Positions 8,169 to 16,921 of a DNA stretch of 33,324 nt are shown here, one piece after another. The notes beneath the pieces were generated by a model that worked only from the letters and a program-made list of their open reading frames with translations, made no database searches and was not told the DNA's origin. The stretch is from Acidobacteriaceae bacterium. GTDB taxonomy: Bacteria; Acidobacteriota; Terriglobia; Terriglobales; Acidobacteriaceae. Every line of letters begins with the position of its first letter. Position 1 is the first letter of the stretch. The stretch is taken from positions 121,053 to 154,376 of the forward strand of contig PKXK01000116.1 in NCBI GenBank assembly GCA_003132325.1. Direction: 5' to 3'. A program made the translations under genes and the position numbers.

Positions 8169-9803
8169 CTAGGAGTGAATGCGAATCTCTTCCGACTTCT
8201 GCTTCCGCATCTCTGCGAACGCCTGGGGCAGGAAGCGCAGAAGGTCCGTCGCCACCAGAGAACTCTCGCCGACGGATTCACTGGCCAAGTCCCCCGCCAG
8301 TCCGTGCAGATAGACGGCGAGAGCGGTGGCGGCGAGCGCGTGCCGCGGATGTTGCGCAATCAGTCCGGCCACCATTCCGGTGAGAATGTCTCCCGTGCCT
8401 CCGGTGGCCATGCCGGGATTGCCCGTCGGATTGACCCAGACGGCGCCGTCGGGAGCTGCGATTAAGGTGCGATGTCCCTTGAGCACGACAATTAACTCAT
8501 GCTCGCGCGCGAAGTTTCGCGCGACTTCGCGGCGATTCGCTTGAATTTCGGCAATGCTCATGCCGGTCAAGCGCGACATTTCTCCGGGGTGCGGAGTGAT
8601 GACTAGGGTTCGTCCGCGGCCGGTCAACTTGTCCGCGGCTCCTTCGAAGGCATTGAGGCCGTCGGCGTCGATCACGACCGATTTGTCGCCGCGGGTGACG
8701 ACCGTGCGCACGAATTCGGCGGTCTCGGAGTCACGCGAGATGCCGGGGCCAATCGCCAGCGTCTTCCGCTCCAGCAGCGCATCGAGGCCGAGTCCGACCG
8801 CTTGCAATGAGATCGTGCCATGTTTGGTTTCTGCCAGCGGCTCGGTCATGAGTTCAGGATGAAAAGCCGCTACGGTGGCGAGCACGGATTTTGGCGTGGC
8901 CACGGTCGACAGGCCCGTGCCCGCTCGGAGGGCCGCGAATCCCGCCATCGCCGCCGCGCCCGCCTTGCCGAGCGATCCGCCGATTACCAGCACGTGTCCG
9001 TAGCTGCCCTTGTTGGCGACACGCGCGCGGGGGGCGAGCAGCGGAGCGAAGTCGGAGGGAGTGCTCAGGTGAAGTCCAAGCTGGGAGACGATGGCTTCGG
9101 GCGGTGAGCCGATGGGCGCGACTATGATAGGCCCACCGGGCCCGTTGGGTGCGTTGATCAGTGCCGCGAAGACGTGCGCGGGACGCGGGGCGGTGAAGGT
9201 CACGATGGCATCGGCACGGGCTTGGTTGCTTTGGACTTCACTCGAACCGGTCGCGTTCTGCGGTTGCATGGCATCGGCATCGGCGCCCGAAGGAATGTCG
9301 ACGGCAACGATGGGAGCGGCAGACGCATTCATCTTCATCCTAGCGATCGCGGCCGCGTAGAGCGGGCTGACCGGCGGACGAAAACCGGTGCCGAGGATGG
9401 CATCCACAATCACGTCGGCGGCAAAAACCTCCGCCGCATCGGACGAATCGAGCCCGCTCGCCTCGCGCACGATGAGGGGCGCGACGTTCACCGGATGGAG
9501 GGATTCCACCATGTGCTGAAACATGACGGCGGCGTCTCCCCGAAGTTCTTCGGGATCCGACAACAGCAGAACGCGCACGGCGCGGCCCGCTTCGACGAGT
9601 TTGCGGGCCACAACGAATCCATCGCCGCCGTTGTTGCCTTTGCCGCAGAGAATGCCGACGCGCTCGGCATGCGGGTAATCGGAGAGGATGAAGCGGGCGA
9701 CGGCCGAGCCGGCGTTTTCCATCAAGGTGAGGGAAGGGACGCCGAAGCGCTCCGAGGTGACGCGATCGATGTCGCGCATTTCCGCCGCGCTCACGATCTT
9801 CAT
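8169..9803 (-). CDS. nnr: Bifunctional NAD(P)H-hydrate epimerase / ADP-dependent NAD(P)H-hydrate dehydratase
   Basis: N-domain MKIVSAAEMRDIDRVTSERFGVPSLTLMENAG, GKGNNGGDGFVVAR; C-domain GSLGKAGAAAMAGFAALRAGTG, NPTGNPGMATGGTGDILTGMVAGLIAQ. Confidence 0.95.
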   Translation of the reverse strand: MKIVSAAEMRDIDRVTSERFGVPSLTLMENAGSAVARFILSDYPHAERVGILCGKGNNGGDGFVVARKLVEAGRAVRVLLLSDPEELRGDAAVMFQHMVESLHPVNVAPLIVREASGLDSSDAAEVFAADVIVDAILGTGFRPPVSPLYAAAIARMKMNASAAPIVAVDIPSGADADAMQPQNATGSSEVQSNQARADAIVTFTAPRPAHVFAALINAPNGPGGPIIVAPIGSPPEAIVSQLGLHLSTPSDFAPLLAPRARVANKGSYGHVLVIGGSLGKAGAAAMAGFAALRAGTGLSTVATPKSVLATVAAFHPELMTEPLAETKHGTISLQAVGLGLDALLERKTLAIGPGISRDSETAEFVRTVVTRGDKSVVIDADGLNAFEGAADKLTGRGRTLVITPHPGEMSRLTGMSIAEIQANRREVARNFAREHELIVVLKGHRTLIAAPDGAVWVNPTGNPGMATGGTGDILTGMVAGLIAQHPRHALAATALAVYLHGLAGDLASESVGESSLVATDLLRFLPQAFAEMRKQKSEEIRIHS

Positions 9804-10828
9804 ACTTGCGACCCGGATGATCGCGACCCAGAGGGTTCGGCCCCGGCCGTCAGTTCGAGTTCGCGAAGTTGTTGTGGCTCGCCCATGGCGATCAGAAAAT
9901 CGCCGGCTTCAATGCGATCGTCGGGCGCGGGGTTGAAGCGCATGCCGGCCTGGCGCTTGATGGCGAGAACGATGAGCCCGCGGTCCTGGCGGATGCGCGA
10001 GTTTTCGATAGTCTTGCCGGCAAACGGACTGCGCGGGGTGATCGCTATTTCGCCAATCTCCAGGTCCATGCCGAGATGGGTAGTGGCGGCATCCAGAAAA
10101 CTGACCACGTGCGGACGCAGGAAGGAATGGGCGATCCGCTGTCCGGCAAAAACATAGGGAGAGACGACGGAATCGGCGCCCGCGCTCTGCAGGTGCTTGG
10201 CCGCCATCGCTTCGCTGGCGCGGGCGATGATGCGAAGGTTGGGATTCAGACTGCGGGCGGTCAGCACGATATAAAGGTTGGTGGCGTCGGTGGTGGCGGC
10301 GGCGACGAGGCCGCCGGCGCGCTCGATCTGGGCGTCGCGCAGGGTCTGTTCCTGGGTGGCATCGCCGACGATCATGAGCCAGTTCTCGCTGGCATATTTC
10401 TGCGCCTTGGCTTCGTTCTGTTCGACGATCACAAACTGAGCGGGACGGCGCGCCAGTTCGCGGGCGGTACTGCGGCCGACGCGTCCGGCGCCGCAGATGA
10501 TGTAGTGACCGGTGAGACGGCCTATGTCGCGCTCCATGCGGCGCCTTCCAAAGAAGTTCTGCAGCTCGAATTCTAGCAAAGCCTGGGTGAGGGAGCCGAT
10601 GGCCAGAAACACCAGCCCGACTCCGATGATGATGATGATGACGTTGAACACGCGCCCCGCGTGCGAGAGGGGATGCGTTTGATCTCCGATGGTGGTCAGG
10701 GTGTTGATCACCATATAGAAGCCATCGAACCAGGACCATCCCTCGATGTAGTGGAAGCCCGCCGTGCCGAGGGCAACCACGAAGGCCAGCGCGACCGCGA
10801 GGAACTTGAGATTGCGGAGAGTCTTCAT
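9800..10828 (-). CDS. TrkA-N/RCK-type potassium channel family protein with atypical filter
   Basis: Two TM segments, pore-like TLTTIGDQTHPLS, GHYIICGAGRVGRSTARELARR Rossmann domain, TrkA-C-like C-terminus. Confidence 0.85.
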   Translation of the reverse strand: MKTLRNLKFLAVALAFVVALGTAGFHYIEGWSWFDGFYMVINTLTTIGDQTHPLSHAGRVFNVIIIIIGVGLVFLAIGSLTQALLEFELQNFFGRRRMERDIGRLTGHYIICGAGRVGRSTARELARRPAQFVIVEQNEAKAQKYASENWLMIVGDATQEQTLRDAQIERAGGLVAAATTDATNLYIVLTARSLNPNLRIIARASEAMAAKHLQSAGADSVVSPYVFAGQRIAHSFLRPHVVSFLDAATTHLGMDLEIGEIAITPRSPFAGKTIENSRIRQDRGLIVLAIKRQAGMRFNPAPDDRIEAGDFLIAMGEPQQLRELELTAGAEPSGSRSSGSQV

Positions 10829-10869
10829 GGTTCCATGATTTCAACAAGCTTGGTTCGACAGCCCCACGC

Positions 10870-12174
10870 TTACTGGTTATAGCGTTTCTTGTAGAACTCG
10901 ATCTGCTGCTTCATCTGTTCGGGTGTGAGGCCCTGCGTCCACTTGTGGTCGTCGCTCTTCATCACGTCGGCGGTCACGCCCGGCATTAGCTTTTCCGCTT
11001 CGGGGATGAACTCGGTGTAGAAGGTCTTCGACACCTCGTAAAAACCGTGCCACTGGGTGTAGTCGGGACCCATCATGGCGGTCCCCATGCGAGCCCGCCG
11101 GCCCTGGTGGTGCCACAGTTCGTAGTAGGTCCACTCGATCTTTTCGTCGAAGGGAGTTTTGGTGAGTTTGCCGTTGGCGTAGAGCTTGTCCATGATGGCC
11201 TTGGCCGGCTTGGCGAACTTCTCGTTATAGAGCTCGACCGTACCATCGTACTGCTTGTAGAAGTTCTCAATCCATCCCGTGGCGTGACAGTTCGAGCATA
11301 CGTCCTGCATGGAAGCGCGCCGTTTCTCCCAGTTCTCCAGTTTAAAGCTGACCACCGGCCGCAGGGTGTAGCTGATGCGGGCGCCGGCGTCGTGCGTGAC
11401 TTTCTGAGTGGAGGTGGCGCTCATGTGGCAGGTGGCGCAGGTGGGGGCCGCGGAGTAGTCCTTGCCGACGACCCAGGATTTCGAATCGAGGTTCATTTTT
11501 GCGATATTGTCGCGGAACTGGATACCGTGCTTGGACTCGGCGTAGATCTCGGCTTGAGGATGATCGGGGCCCAAATGACACTTGCCACAGTTTTCGGGCT
11601 GGCGGCCCACGGCGGAACTGAAAGAATGCCGCCCGTGACAAGCGGCACAGCTTCCCTTGCTGCCGTCGGGATTGATGCGTCCGATGCCGCTGTTGGGCCA
11701 GGTCGAGAAGTCGAACTTGCCGTCGCCTAGATATTTCACTTCACTGCCGTGGCACTGGCGGCAGCCATTCATCGCGGCCGGGCCACCTTCCACGATCTCG
11801 CCCAACATGTTGTCGAGGGAGCCGATGAAGTGGGTGGCGTCGGCGTGGCGGCTCTTTTCGAACTGGTCCACCTCGGTCTTATGGCAGCGGGCACAGTAGT
11901 AAGGAGTCACGATCACGGCGATCTTCAGGCCGTAATGGTCGAAGGTGGCGGGGTCATCCGGGTTGGCCTTGTGGCAGGAATAACAATCCACGTTCGCCTT
12001 GGCGTGGGCGCTTCCGCGCCACTGCTCGACGGCGCCGGGGGTGCTGCTGCTGTGGCACTCCAGGCACTGCTGGCCCTCTTTGGAAATTTTGGGGGTTGAC
12101 TGGGAAGTGGACTGGGAAAAGGCGCTGACGCAGAAAAGCAGTACCCACACGCAAGAAAAGAAGTAGGAGCGCAT
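10870..12174 (-). CDS. Octaheme cytochrome c, hydroxylamine oxidoreductase (HAO)-like family
   Basis: Eight CxxCH motifs (CLECH, CYSCH, CARCH, CRQCH, CAACH, CGKCH, CATCH, CSNCH) plus WHHQGRRARMGTAMMGPDYTQWHGFYEVS C-terminal signature; Sec signal peptide. Confidence 0.88.
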   Translation of the reverse strand: MRSYFFSCVWVLLFCVSAFSQSTSQSTPKISKEGQQCLECHSSSTPGAVEQWRGSAHAKANVDCYSCHKANPDDPATFDHYGLKIAVIVTPYYCARCHKTEVDQFEKSRHADATHFIGSLDNMLGEIVEGGPAAMNGCRQCHGSEVKYLGDGKFDFSTWPNSGIGRINPDGSKGSCAACHGRHSFSSAVGRQPENCGKCHLGPDHPQAEIYAESKHGIQFRDNIAKMNLDSKSWVVGKDYSAAPTCATCHMSATSTQKVTHDAGARISYTLRPVVSFKLENWEKRRASMQDVCSNCHATGWIENFYKQYDGTVELYNEKFAKPAKAIMDKLYANGKLTKTPFDEKIEWTYYELWHHQGRRARMGTAMMGPDYTQWHGFYEVSKTFYTEFIPEAEKLMPGVTADVMKSDDHKWTQGLTPEQMKQQIEFYKKRYNQ

Positions 12175-12365
12175 CTCGACCTCCTGGTCAATTTCCGGCG
12201 ATCCGCACCGAACGGCGGCGGCGCCGGCCCCGACAGTATGCTGAAAACGGCTGAGCTTGTCTGTGACATTTGCCCGAATTTTTTTTGACTTCGAAGCGCG
12301 TTTACGAAAACGCCGGTTTACAATCGTGATGGATTCAGGAGGAATGTCGCCGTCAACGGCGCGCC

Positions 12366-13109
12366 ATGAAACTTTCCGTCGTGATGCCGGTCTATAACGA
12401 ACGCGCCACGTTGCGCGAAGTGGTTCTGAAAGTTCTTTCCGTTCCGCTGGAGATCGAGTTGATCTGCGTGGACGACGGCTCGCGGGACGGCTCGCGCGAG
12501 ATTCTGGCGGAACTGCGGTCGGAGTATCCGCAGATCCGCGTCGTGCTTCAGCCGCACAACATGGGCAAAGGAGCGGCGCTCCGGCGCGGCATTCAGGAAG
12601 CCACGGGCGATTTCGTCATTATTCAGGACGCCGATCTGGAATACGATCCTTCCGAGTATCCGCTGATGATCGAGCCCTTGATTCAGGGTAAGGCCGACGT
12701 GGTTTATGGCTCGCGCTTTCTGGGTGGCAGGCCGCATCGCGTGCTGTACTTCTGGCATTCGGTCGGCAACCAATTCCTCACCCTGCTCTCCAATGGCCTC
12801 ACCAACATCAATCTTTCCGATATGGAGACCTGCTATAAGGTTTTCCGGCGCGAAGTGATTCAAGCGATCCCGATCGAGGAGAATCGTTTCGGGTTCGAGC
12901 CCGAGATCACGGTGAAAGTGGCGCGGCGAAACCTGCGCATCTATGAGGTTGGGATCAGTTACTCCGGGCGCACCTACGCGGAGGGCAAGAAGATCGGATG
13001 GAAAGACGGCGTGCGCGCCGTGTATTGTCTGTTGAAGTACTCCTGGAAAGAACCCGGGGCAAGAGCAGTTGCGAAGGCAGCCACGCCCTCGGACCGATCA
13101 TCCCTTTAG
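12366..13109 (+). CDS. Family 2 glycosyltransferase (dolichyl-phosphate mannosyltransferase-like)
   Basis: [56 protein letters not shown]. Confidence 0.93.
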   Translation: MKLSVVMPVYNERATLREVVLKVLSVPLEIELICVDDGSRDGSREILAELRSEYPQIRVVLQPHNMGKGAALRRGIQEATGDFVIIQDADLEYDPSEYPLMIEPLIQGKADVVYGSRFLGGRPHRVLYFWHSVGNQFLTLLSNGLTNINLSDMETCYKVFRREVIQAIPIEENRFGFEPEITVKVARRNLRIYEVGISYSGRTYAEGKKIGWKDGVRAVYCLLKYSWKEPGARAVAKAATPSDRSSL

Positions 13110-13152
13110 CGCGTTTTGCGATGAAACCGGAGTGAGTCTCTTCGGTGAGTTG

Positions 13153-13533
13153 TTACTGGTGACCTTTCTCCTTGAGCCGCCCTTTGTAGGGGTTCGAACC
13201 ATGATTGGTCGTTCGCGCGCCCTTGCCGCCGCCCGTCCCGCCGAAATTGATTGGCGGATTGGGTTTGTTTCTTGCCGGCTTCAGCGCAGGGCCCTTTCCC
13301 GTCCTCGGTCCGGCAGAGCGAGCGCTTGCGGGGGACTTGGCGCTCTGACGCTCCACGTTTTGCAATTCCTTGGAGGCAGGGGTGGACGCCGTTGGACTCG
13401 CTGCCGTCTTGCCTATGGGTGCGCTTTTTGGGGCCTTAGTGGGCGCGGGCTTGACCTTGAATGTGTTTTGCTGCGCCCAGCCGCTCAGGCTCATGCCCAC
13501 CAGTACGACCGCAACCGCCAAAGAAAATCTCAT
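13153..13533 (-). CDS. Small secreted basic hypothetical protein
   Basis: MRFSLAVAVVLVGMSLSGWAQQ signal peptide followed by Lys/Pro/Ala-rich low-complexity sequence; convergent with the GT2 gene. Confidence 0.55.
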   Translation of the reverse strand: MRFSLAVAVVLVGMSLSGWAQQNTFKVKPAPTKAPKSAPIGKTAASPTASTPASKELQNVERQSAKSPASARSAGPRTGKGPALKPARNKPNPPINFGGTGGGKGARTTNHGSNPYKGRLKEKGHQ

Positions 13534-13786
13534 CTGCTTTTGCTCCCTGCTCCGAAACTTCGGGCTGCCTGATCTTCTAGATTAGATGCACGCACCCTGC
13601 CATCCAGCGCTCGCTTTCTTCTATATTAAACCCGGCTCGGCGGGAAAGCACTCGCGAGAATGGCAAGCGGGCGAACGGTTAGTTAGGACTGCGGTTCGCT
13701 GCGACGCGGGCGGCGATGATCCGGAGGTGGAGGATGTGCAATGTTCTGCACATTGGAATCGCCGTCGAGTTTCTTTTCCCGGGACG

Positions 13787-13818
13787 AGGGGAGACGCGGC
13801 AAGCCGCGTCTCTCCCCT
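13787..13818. repeat. Palindromic REP-like hairpin
   Basis: aggggagacgcggc-aa-gccgcgtctctcccct (2-nt bulge). Confidence 0.75.
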
Positions 13819-13826
13819 AGCGAAAC

Positions 13827-13904
13827 TCTGATTAAGCACCATCCAAAACCTTGAACCACAGGGTACACAGGGGTGCACGGAGGACCCCCGGGGACTTAAT
13901 CAGA
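13827..13904. repeat. Copy 1 of ~78-bp dispersed element with 10-bp perfect terminal inverted repeats
   Basis: tctgattaag ... cttaatcaga ends; internal ccaaaaccttgaaccacagggtacacaggggtgcacggagg matches the copy at 27880-27956. Confidence 0.85.
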
Positions 13905-14982
13905 CTTTACCTAGGCCAGCAATTACGGCGGCGATTCGTTCGCCGGCGTGACCGTCCCATAGAGGAGGGATGGTTCCCTTCTTGGCCTGACCGGCGAGGA
14001 CTCGGGAGACTTCGGAGCGCAGTTTGCCGGGATCGCGTCCGACCAGAACGTTGGTTCCCAGGGAAACCGTGACCGGGCGCTCGGTGTTCTCGCGCAGCGT
14101 GAGGCAGGGAACGCCCAAATAAGTCGTCTCTTCCTGGATGCCGCCGGAGTCGGTGATGACGACGGTGGCGCGGGACTGCAGGGCAAGAAACTCGAGATAG
14201 GGGAGGGGGTCGAGGATCTGCAACCGGCCGGCCTGCAGTTCGAAATCGGCGATGCGTTTTCGGGTGCGCGGGTGCGCGGGAAATACGACGGCAAGATCCT
14301 GGCTGACCTCAAGCAAGGACTGGAGGATGCGCTTCAGAATTGCGGCGTCGTCGACATTGGCCGGACGATGCAAGGTGACCAACGCATAGCGCTGGGGTGG
14401 AGGATGACGAAGACCGTTGTGGCTCTGGCGCTGGGCGGCGGGCAAGAGCTTCACCAGGGAATCGATCATCACGTTGCCGACGCGGAAAATCTTTTCGGCG
14501 GGGATTCCCTCATTCCGAAGATTGAAGTCGCCGTCCTCGGAAGGCGTAAACAGCAAGTCAGCCAGTTGATCGGTAAGCAGCCGGTTGATTTCCTCTGGCA
14601 TGGTGCGGTCGAAGGAGCGTAGTCCGGCTTCGACGTGGCCGACGCGCACTCCAAGCTTGGCCGAAACCAGAGCGGCGGCAACGGTTGAATTGACGTCGCC
14701 ATACGCCAGCACCAGGTCGGGCCTGCGGTCCAGCAATACGGGCTCGAAACGAGTCATGATTTCGGCCGTCTGCCGCGCATGGGTGCCAGAGCCCACGGCC
14801 AGGTTCACATCCGGAGCCGGGATGCCGAGCTGCTCCAGGAACACGTCCGACATGTTCGCATCGTAGTGCTGGCCGGTGTGAACCAGCGTCTGGACGATGT
14901 GCGGGCGCGTTTTGAGCGCGTTCATCACGGGCGCGACTTTCATGAAATTTGGCCGAGCGCCTACGATGTGAAAGACATTCAC
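13900..14982 (-). CDS. wecB: UDP-N-acetylglucosamine 2-epimerase (non-hydrolysing)
   Basis: GTG start: VNVFHIVGARPNFMKVAPVMNAL...TGQHYDANMSDVFLEQLG...GHVEAGLRSFDRTMPEEINR...TDSGGIQEE. Confidence 0.92.
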   Translation of the reverse strand: MNVFHIVGARPNFMKVAPVMNALKTRPHIVQTLVHTGQHYDANMSDVFLEQLGIPAPDVNLAVGSGTHARQTAEIMTRFEPVLLDRRPDLVLAYGDVNSTVAAALVSAKLGVRVGHVEAGLRSFDRTMPEEINRLLTDQLADLLFTPSEDGDFNLRNEGIPAEKIFRVGNVMIDSLVKLLPAAQRQSHNGLRHPPPQRYALVTLHRPANVDDAAILKRILQSLLEVSQDLAVVFPAHPRTRKRIADFELQAGRLQILDPLPYLEFLALQSRATVVITDSGGIQEETTYLGVPCLTLRENTERPVTVSLGTNVLVGRDPGKLRSEVSRVLAGQAKKGTIPPLWDGHAGERIAAVIAGLGKV

Positions 14983-15044
14983 TGATTCTCCCGACCCATG
15001 ACAACTGGCTTCCTGAAATGCGTTCCCGCTCGGAAGGCACGTAC

Positions 15045-15110
15045 CTCGGGGGCTAAAGCCCGCATCCTTCTGGTCCTGAACGGCACGGCTGAAGCCGTGC
15101 CCTACCCGAG
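15045..15110. repeat. Two-hairpin REP-like element (GGGCTAAAGCCC + GGCACGGCTGAAGCCGTGCC)
   Basis: gggctaaagccc at 15050-15061 and ggcacggctgaagccgtgcc at 15082-15101; same layout as 16934-17002 and 29632-29699. Confidence 0.8.
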
Positions 15111-15324
15111 TACTCTGCCCGACTCGCAAGGATTTGGAGCGGGTGGGACGGAGTCGGCACCGCCGCTGTGACCCTGGTCGGGCCCATCGCCTACTTCACC
15201 CGCGCTGGTTCAACCATAGCATTGCGGCTGCACCACCAGTCGACCGTCGCTGGCATGCCGGCGGAGCCGTCAGTCCATACTACTTTCTTCCACGATGATT
15301 GTGCCGACTCGTTTGACAATCTTC

Positions 15325-15373
15325 CCTGCCTCCACGTAACGTCAAATTTTTGGCATTCCGTCGTGGAGGCAGG
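15325..15373 (+). promoter_or_regulatory. Perfect 12-bp hairpin sequestering the Shine-Dalgarno of the downstream M16 peptidase gene
   Basis: cctgcctccacg (15325-15336) pairs with cgtggaggcagg (15362-15373), immediately 5' of ATG 15374; the 3' arm contains GGAGG. Confidence 0.6.
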
Positions 15374-16921
15374 ATGAAATCCCGCACAACCCTTCTAAGA
15401 ACAATTGTCGTCTGTTTCGTGCTCGGCTCGCTCGCGCTCGGCCAGGATCTGGCTTCTTTTGAGAAGCGCACCACCGTGAAGAAGCTCGCCAATGGACTCA
15501 CCATCGTCATCTGCGAGCGGCCGGAGGCGCCGGTTTTTTCGTTCTTCACGCACGTGGATGCGGGCTCGGTGCAGGACCCGATGGGCAAGACGGGGCTGGC
15601 GCACATGTTCGAGCACATGGCGTTCAAGGGAACGGACACGATTGGGACACGGGACTATGCCGGGGAAAAAGTTGCGCTGGCGAAAGTTGAAGAGGCCTAT
15701 GCCGCTTTCATTGCCGAGCGCGACAAGCCGGTGGACCGCGATGAAGCGAAGCTCAAGCAGCTGGAGCAAAGCTGGAAGGACGCGATTGCGACGGCCGACA
15801 AGTTCTCCGCCGCTTACAACAACGAGTTCGGCAAGATCGTCGAAGGCGAAGGCGGCGAGGGCATGAATGCCTTCACCGATCTCGATGAGACGGGCTACCA
15901 CTACTCATTCCCCGTCAATCGGCTGGAATTGTGGGCCTATCTCGAATCGGAGCGCTTTCTGCATCCGGTGATGCGGCAGTTTTACAAAGAGCGCAACGTG
16001 GTGATCGAAGAGCGGCGCATGAGCACCGACAGCAACCCCCAGGGGCGGCTGTTCGAGCAATTCGCGGAAGAGGCATTCGCGGCGCATCCTTATCATCGGC
16101 CGACGATTGGTTGGATTTCGGACTTGAATTCTTTTTCGGCGACCGACGCACAGAATTTTTTCGATAAGTATTATGTGCCCTCGAACATGGTGGTCGCCGT
16201 GGTTGGAGACGTGAAAGCTTCGGAAGCGATGCCGATTGTCGAGAAGTATTTCTCGCGAATTCCGGCGCGTCCCAAGCCCGACACGGCGACCACCACCGAG
16301 CCGGCGCAGAATTCCGAGCGGACGGTCGTGCTGCATGAGCAATCGCAACCGCTCTATCTCGAAGGCTATCACCGCCCCGATTACCGCAACCCGGATAACC
16401 AGGTCTATAACGCGATCGCCGACCTGATGTCGAATGGACGCACGTCGCGACTTTACCGGACGCTGGTCCGCGACAAGCAGATCGCGTCGGACTCAGAGGG
16501 ATTTACCGGGTATCCGGGAAATAAATATCCGCACCTGTTCGCCTTTTACGCCTCCCCGATCCCGGGCCACAAGCCGCACGAAGTGGCCGACGCGATTCAC
16601 GCCGAGATTGACCGGCTGAAGAAAGAAGACATCTCGGATGAAGAACTGAAGATGATCAAGACGCGAGCTAAGGCAAACTTGATCCGCTCGCTGGGATCGA
16701 ACGAGGGTCTGGCTTTCGAACTCGGCATGTACCAGGCGCGCTATGACGATTGGCGGGAGTTGTTCCGCTCGGTCGACCGCATCGACAAAGTTACGAAGGC
16801 GGACATACGGCGCGTCGCGAACCAGACGTTTGTGCCCGACAACCGGACGGTGGGGATTATCGAGTTTGCTGGCGGGCCTCCTCCGGGAGCGGGCGCAGGG
16901 CCGAAGGGAGGTGGACAGTGA
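15374..16921 (+). CDS. M16 family zinc metallopeptidase (HxxEH-bearing subunit)
   Basis: MKSRTTLLRTIVVCFVLGSLALGQ signal; GLAHMFEHMAFKGT contains the inverted zinc motif HxxEH. Confidence 0.92.
   Translation: MKSRTTLLRTIVVCFVLGSLALGQDLASFEKRTTVKKLANGLTIVICERPEAPVFSFFTHVDAGSVQDPMGKTGLAHMFEHMAFKGTDTIGTRDYAGEKVALAKVEEAYAAFIAERDKPVDRDEAKLKQLEQSWKDAIATADKFSAAYNNEFGKIVEGEGGEGMNAFTDLDETGYHYSFPVNRLELWAYLESERFLHPVMRQFYKERNVVIEERRMSTDSNPQGRLFEQFAEEAFAAHPYHRPTIGWISDLNSFSATDAQNFFDKYYVPSNMVVAVVGDVKASEAMPIVEKYFSRIPARPKPDTATTTEPAQNSERTVVLHEQSQPLYLEGYHRPDYRNPDNQVYNAIADLMSNGRTSRLYRTLVRDKQIASDSEGFTGYPGNKYPHLFAFYASPIPGHKPHEVADAIHAEIDRLKKEDISDEELKMIKTRAKANLIRSLGSNEGLAFELGMYQARYDDWRELFRSVDRIDKVTKADIRRVANQTFVPDNRTVGIIEFAGGPPPGAGAGPKGGGQ

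Noticed and set aside
9174-10157. 327-aa + strand ORF
   Set aside because: Antisense to nnr and the channel gene; no domain signature.
11047-11730. 227-aa + strand ORF
   Set aside because: Antisense to the octaheme cytochrome gene.
12270-12330. Possible promoter ttgact...tacaat upstream of the GT2 gene
   Set aside because: Spacing between the boxes is about 28 nt, too long for a standard sigma70 promoter.
13186-13200. ggggttcgaacc resembling a tRNA T-arm
   Set aside because: No acceptor, anticodon or D-arm found around it; lies within the 13153-13533 minus-strand CDS.
13621-13878. ORF MHPCVPCGSRFWMVLNQS... and related start at 26897-27931 (MHLCVPRGSRFWIVRNQS...)
   Set aside because: The similarity is encoded by the dispersed ~78-bp element; the second ORF is antisense to the TPR gene.
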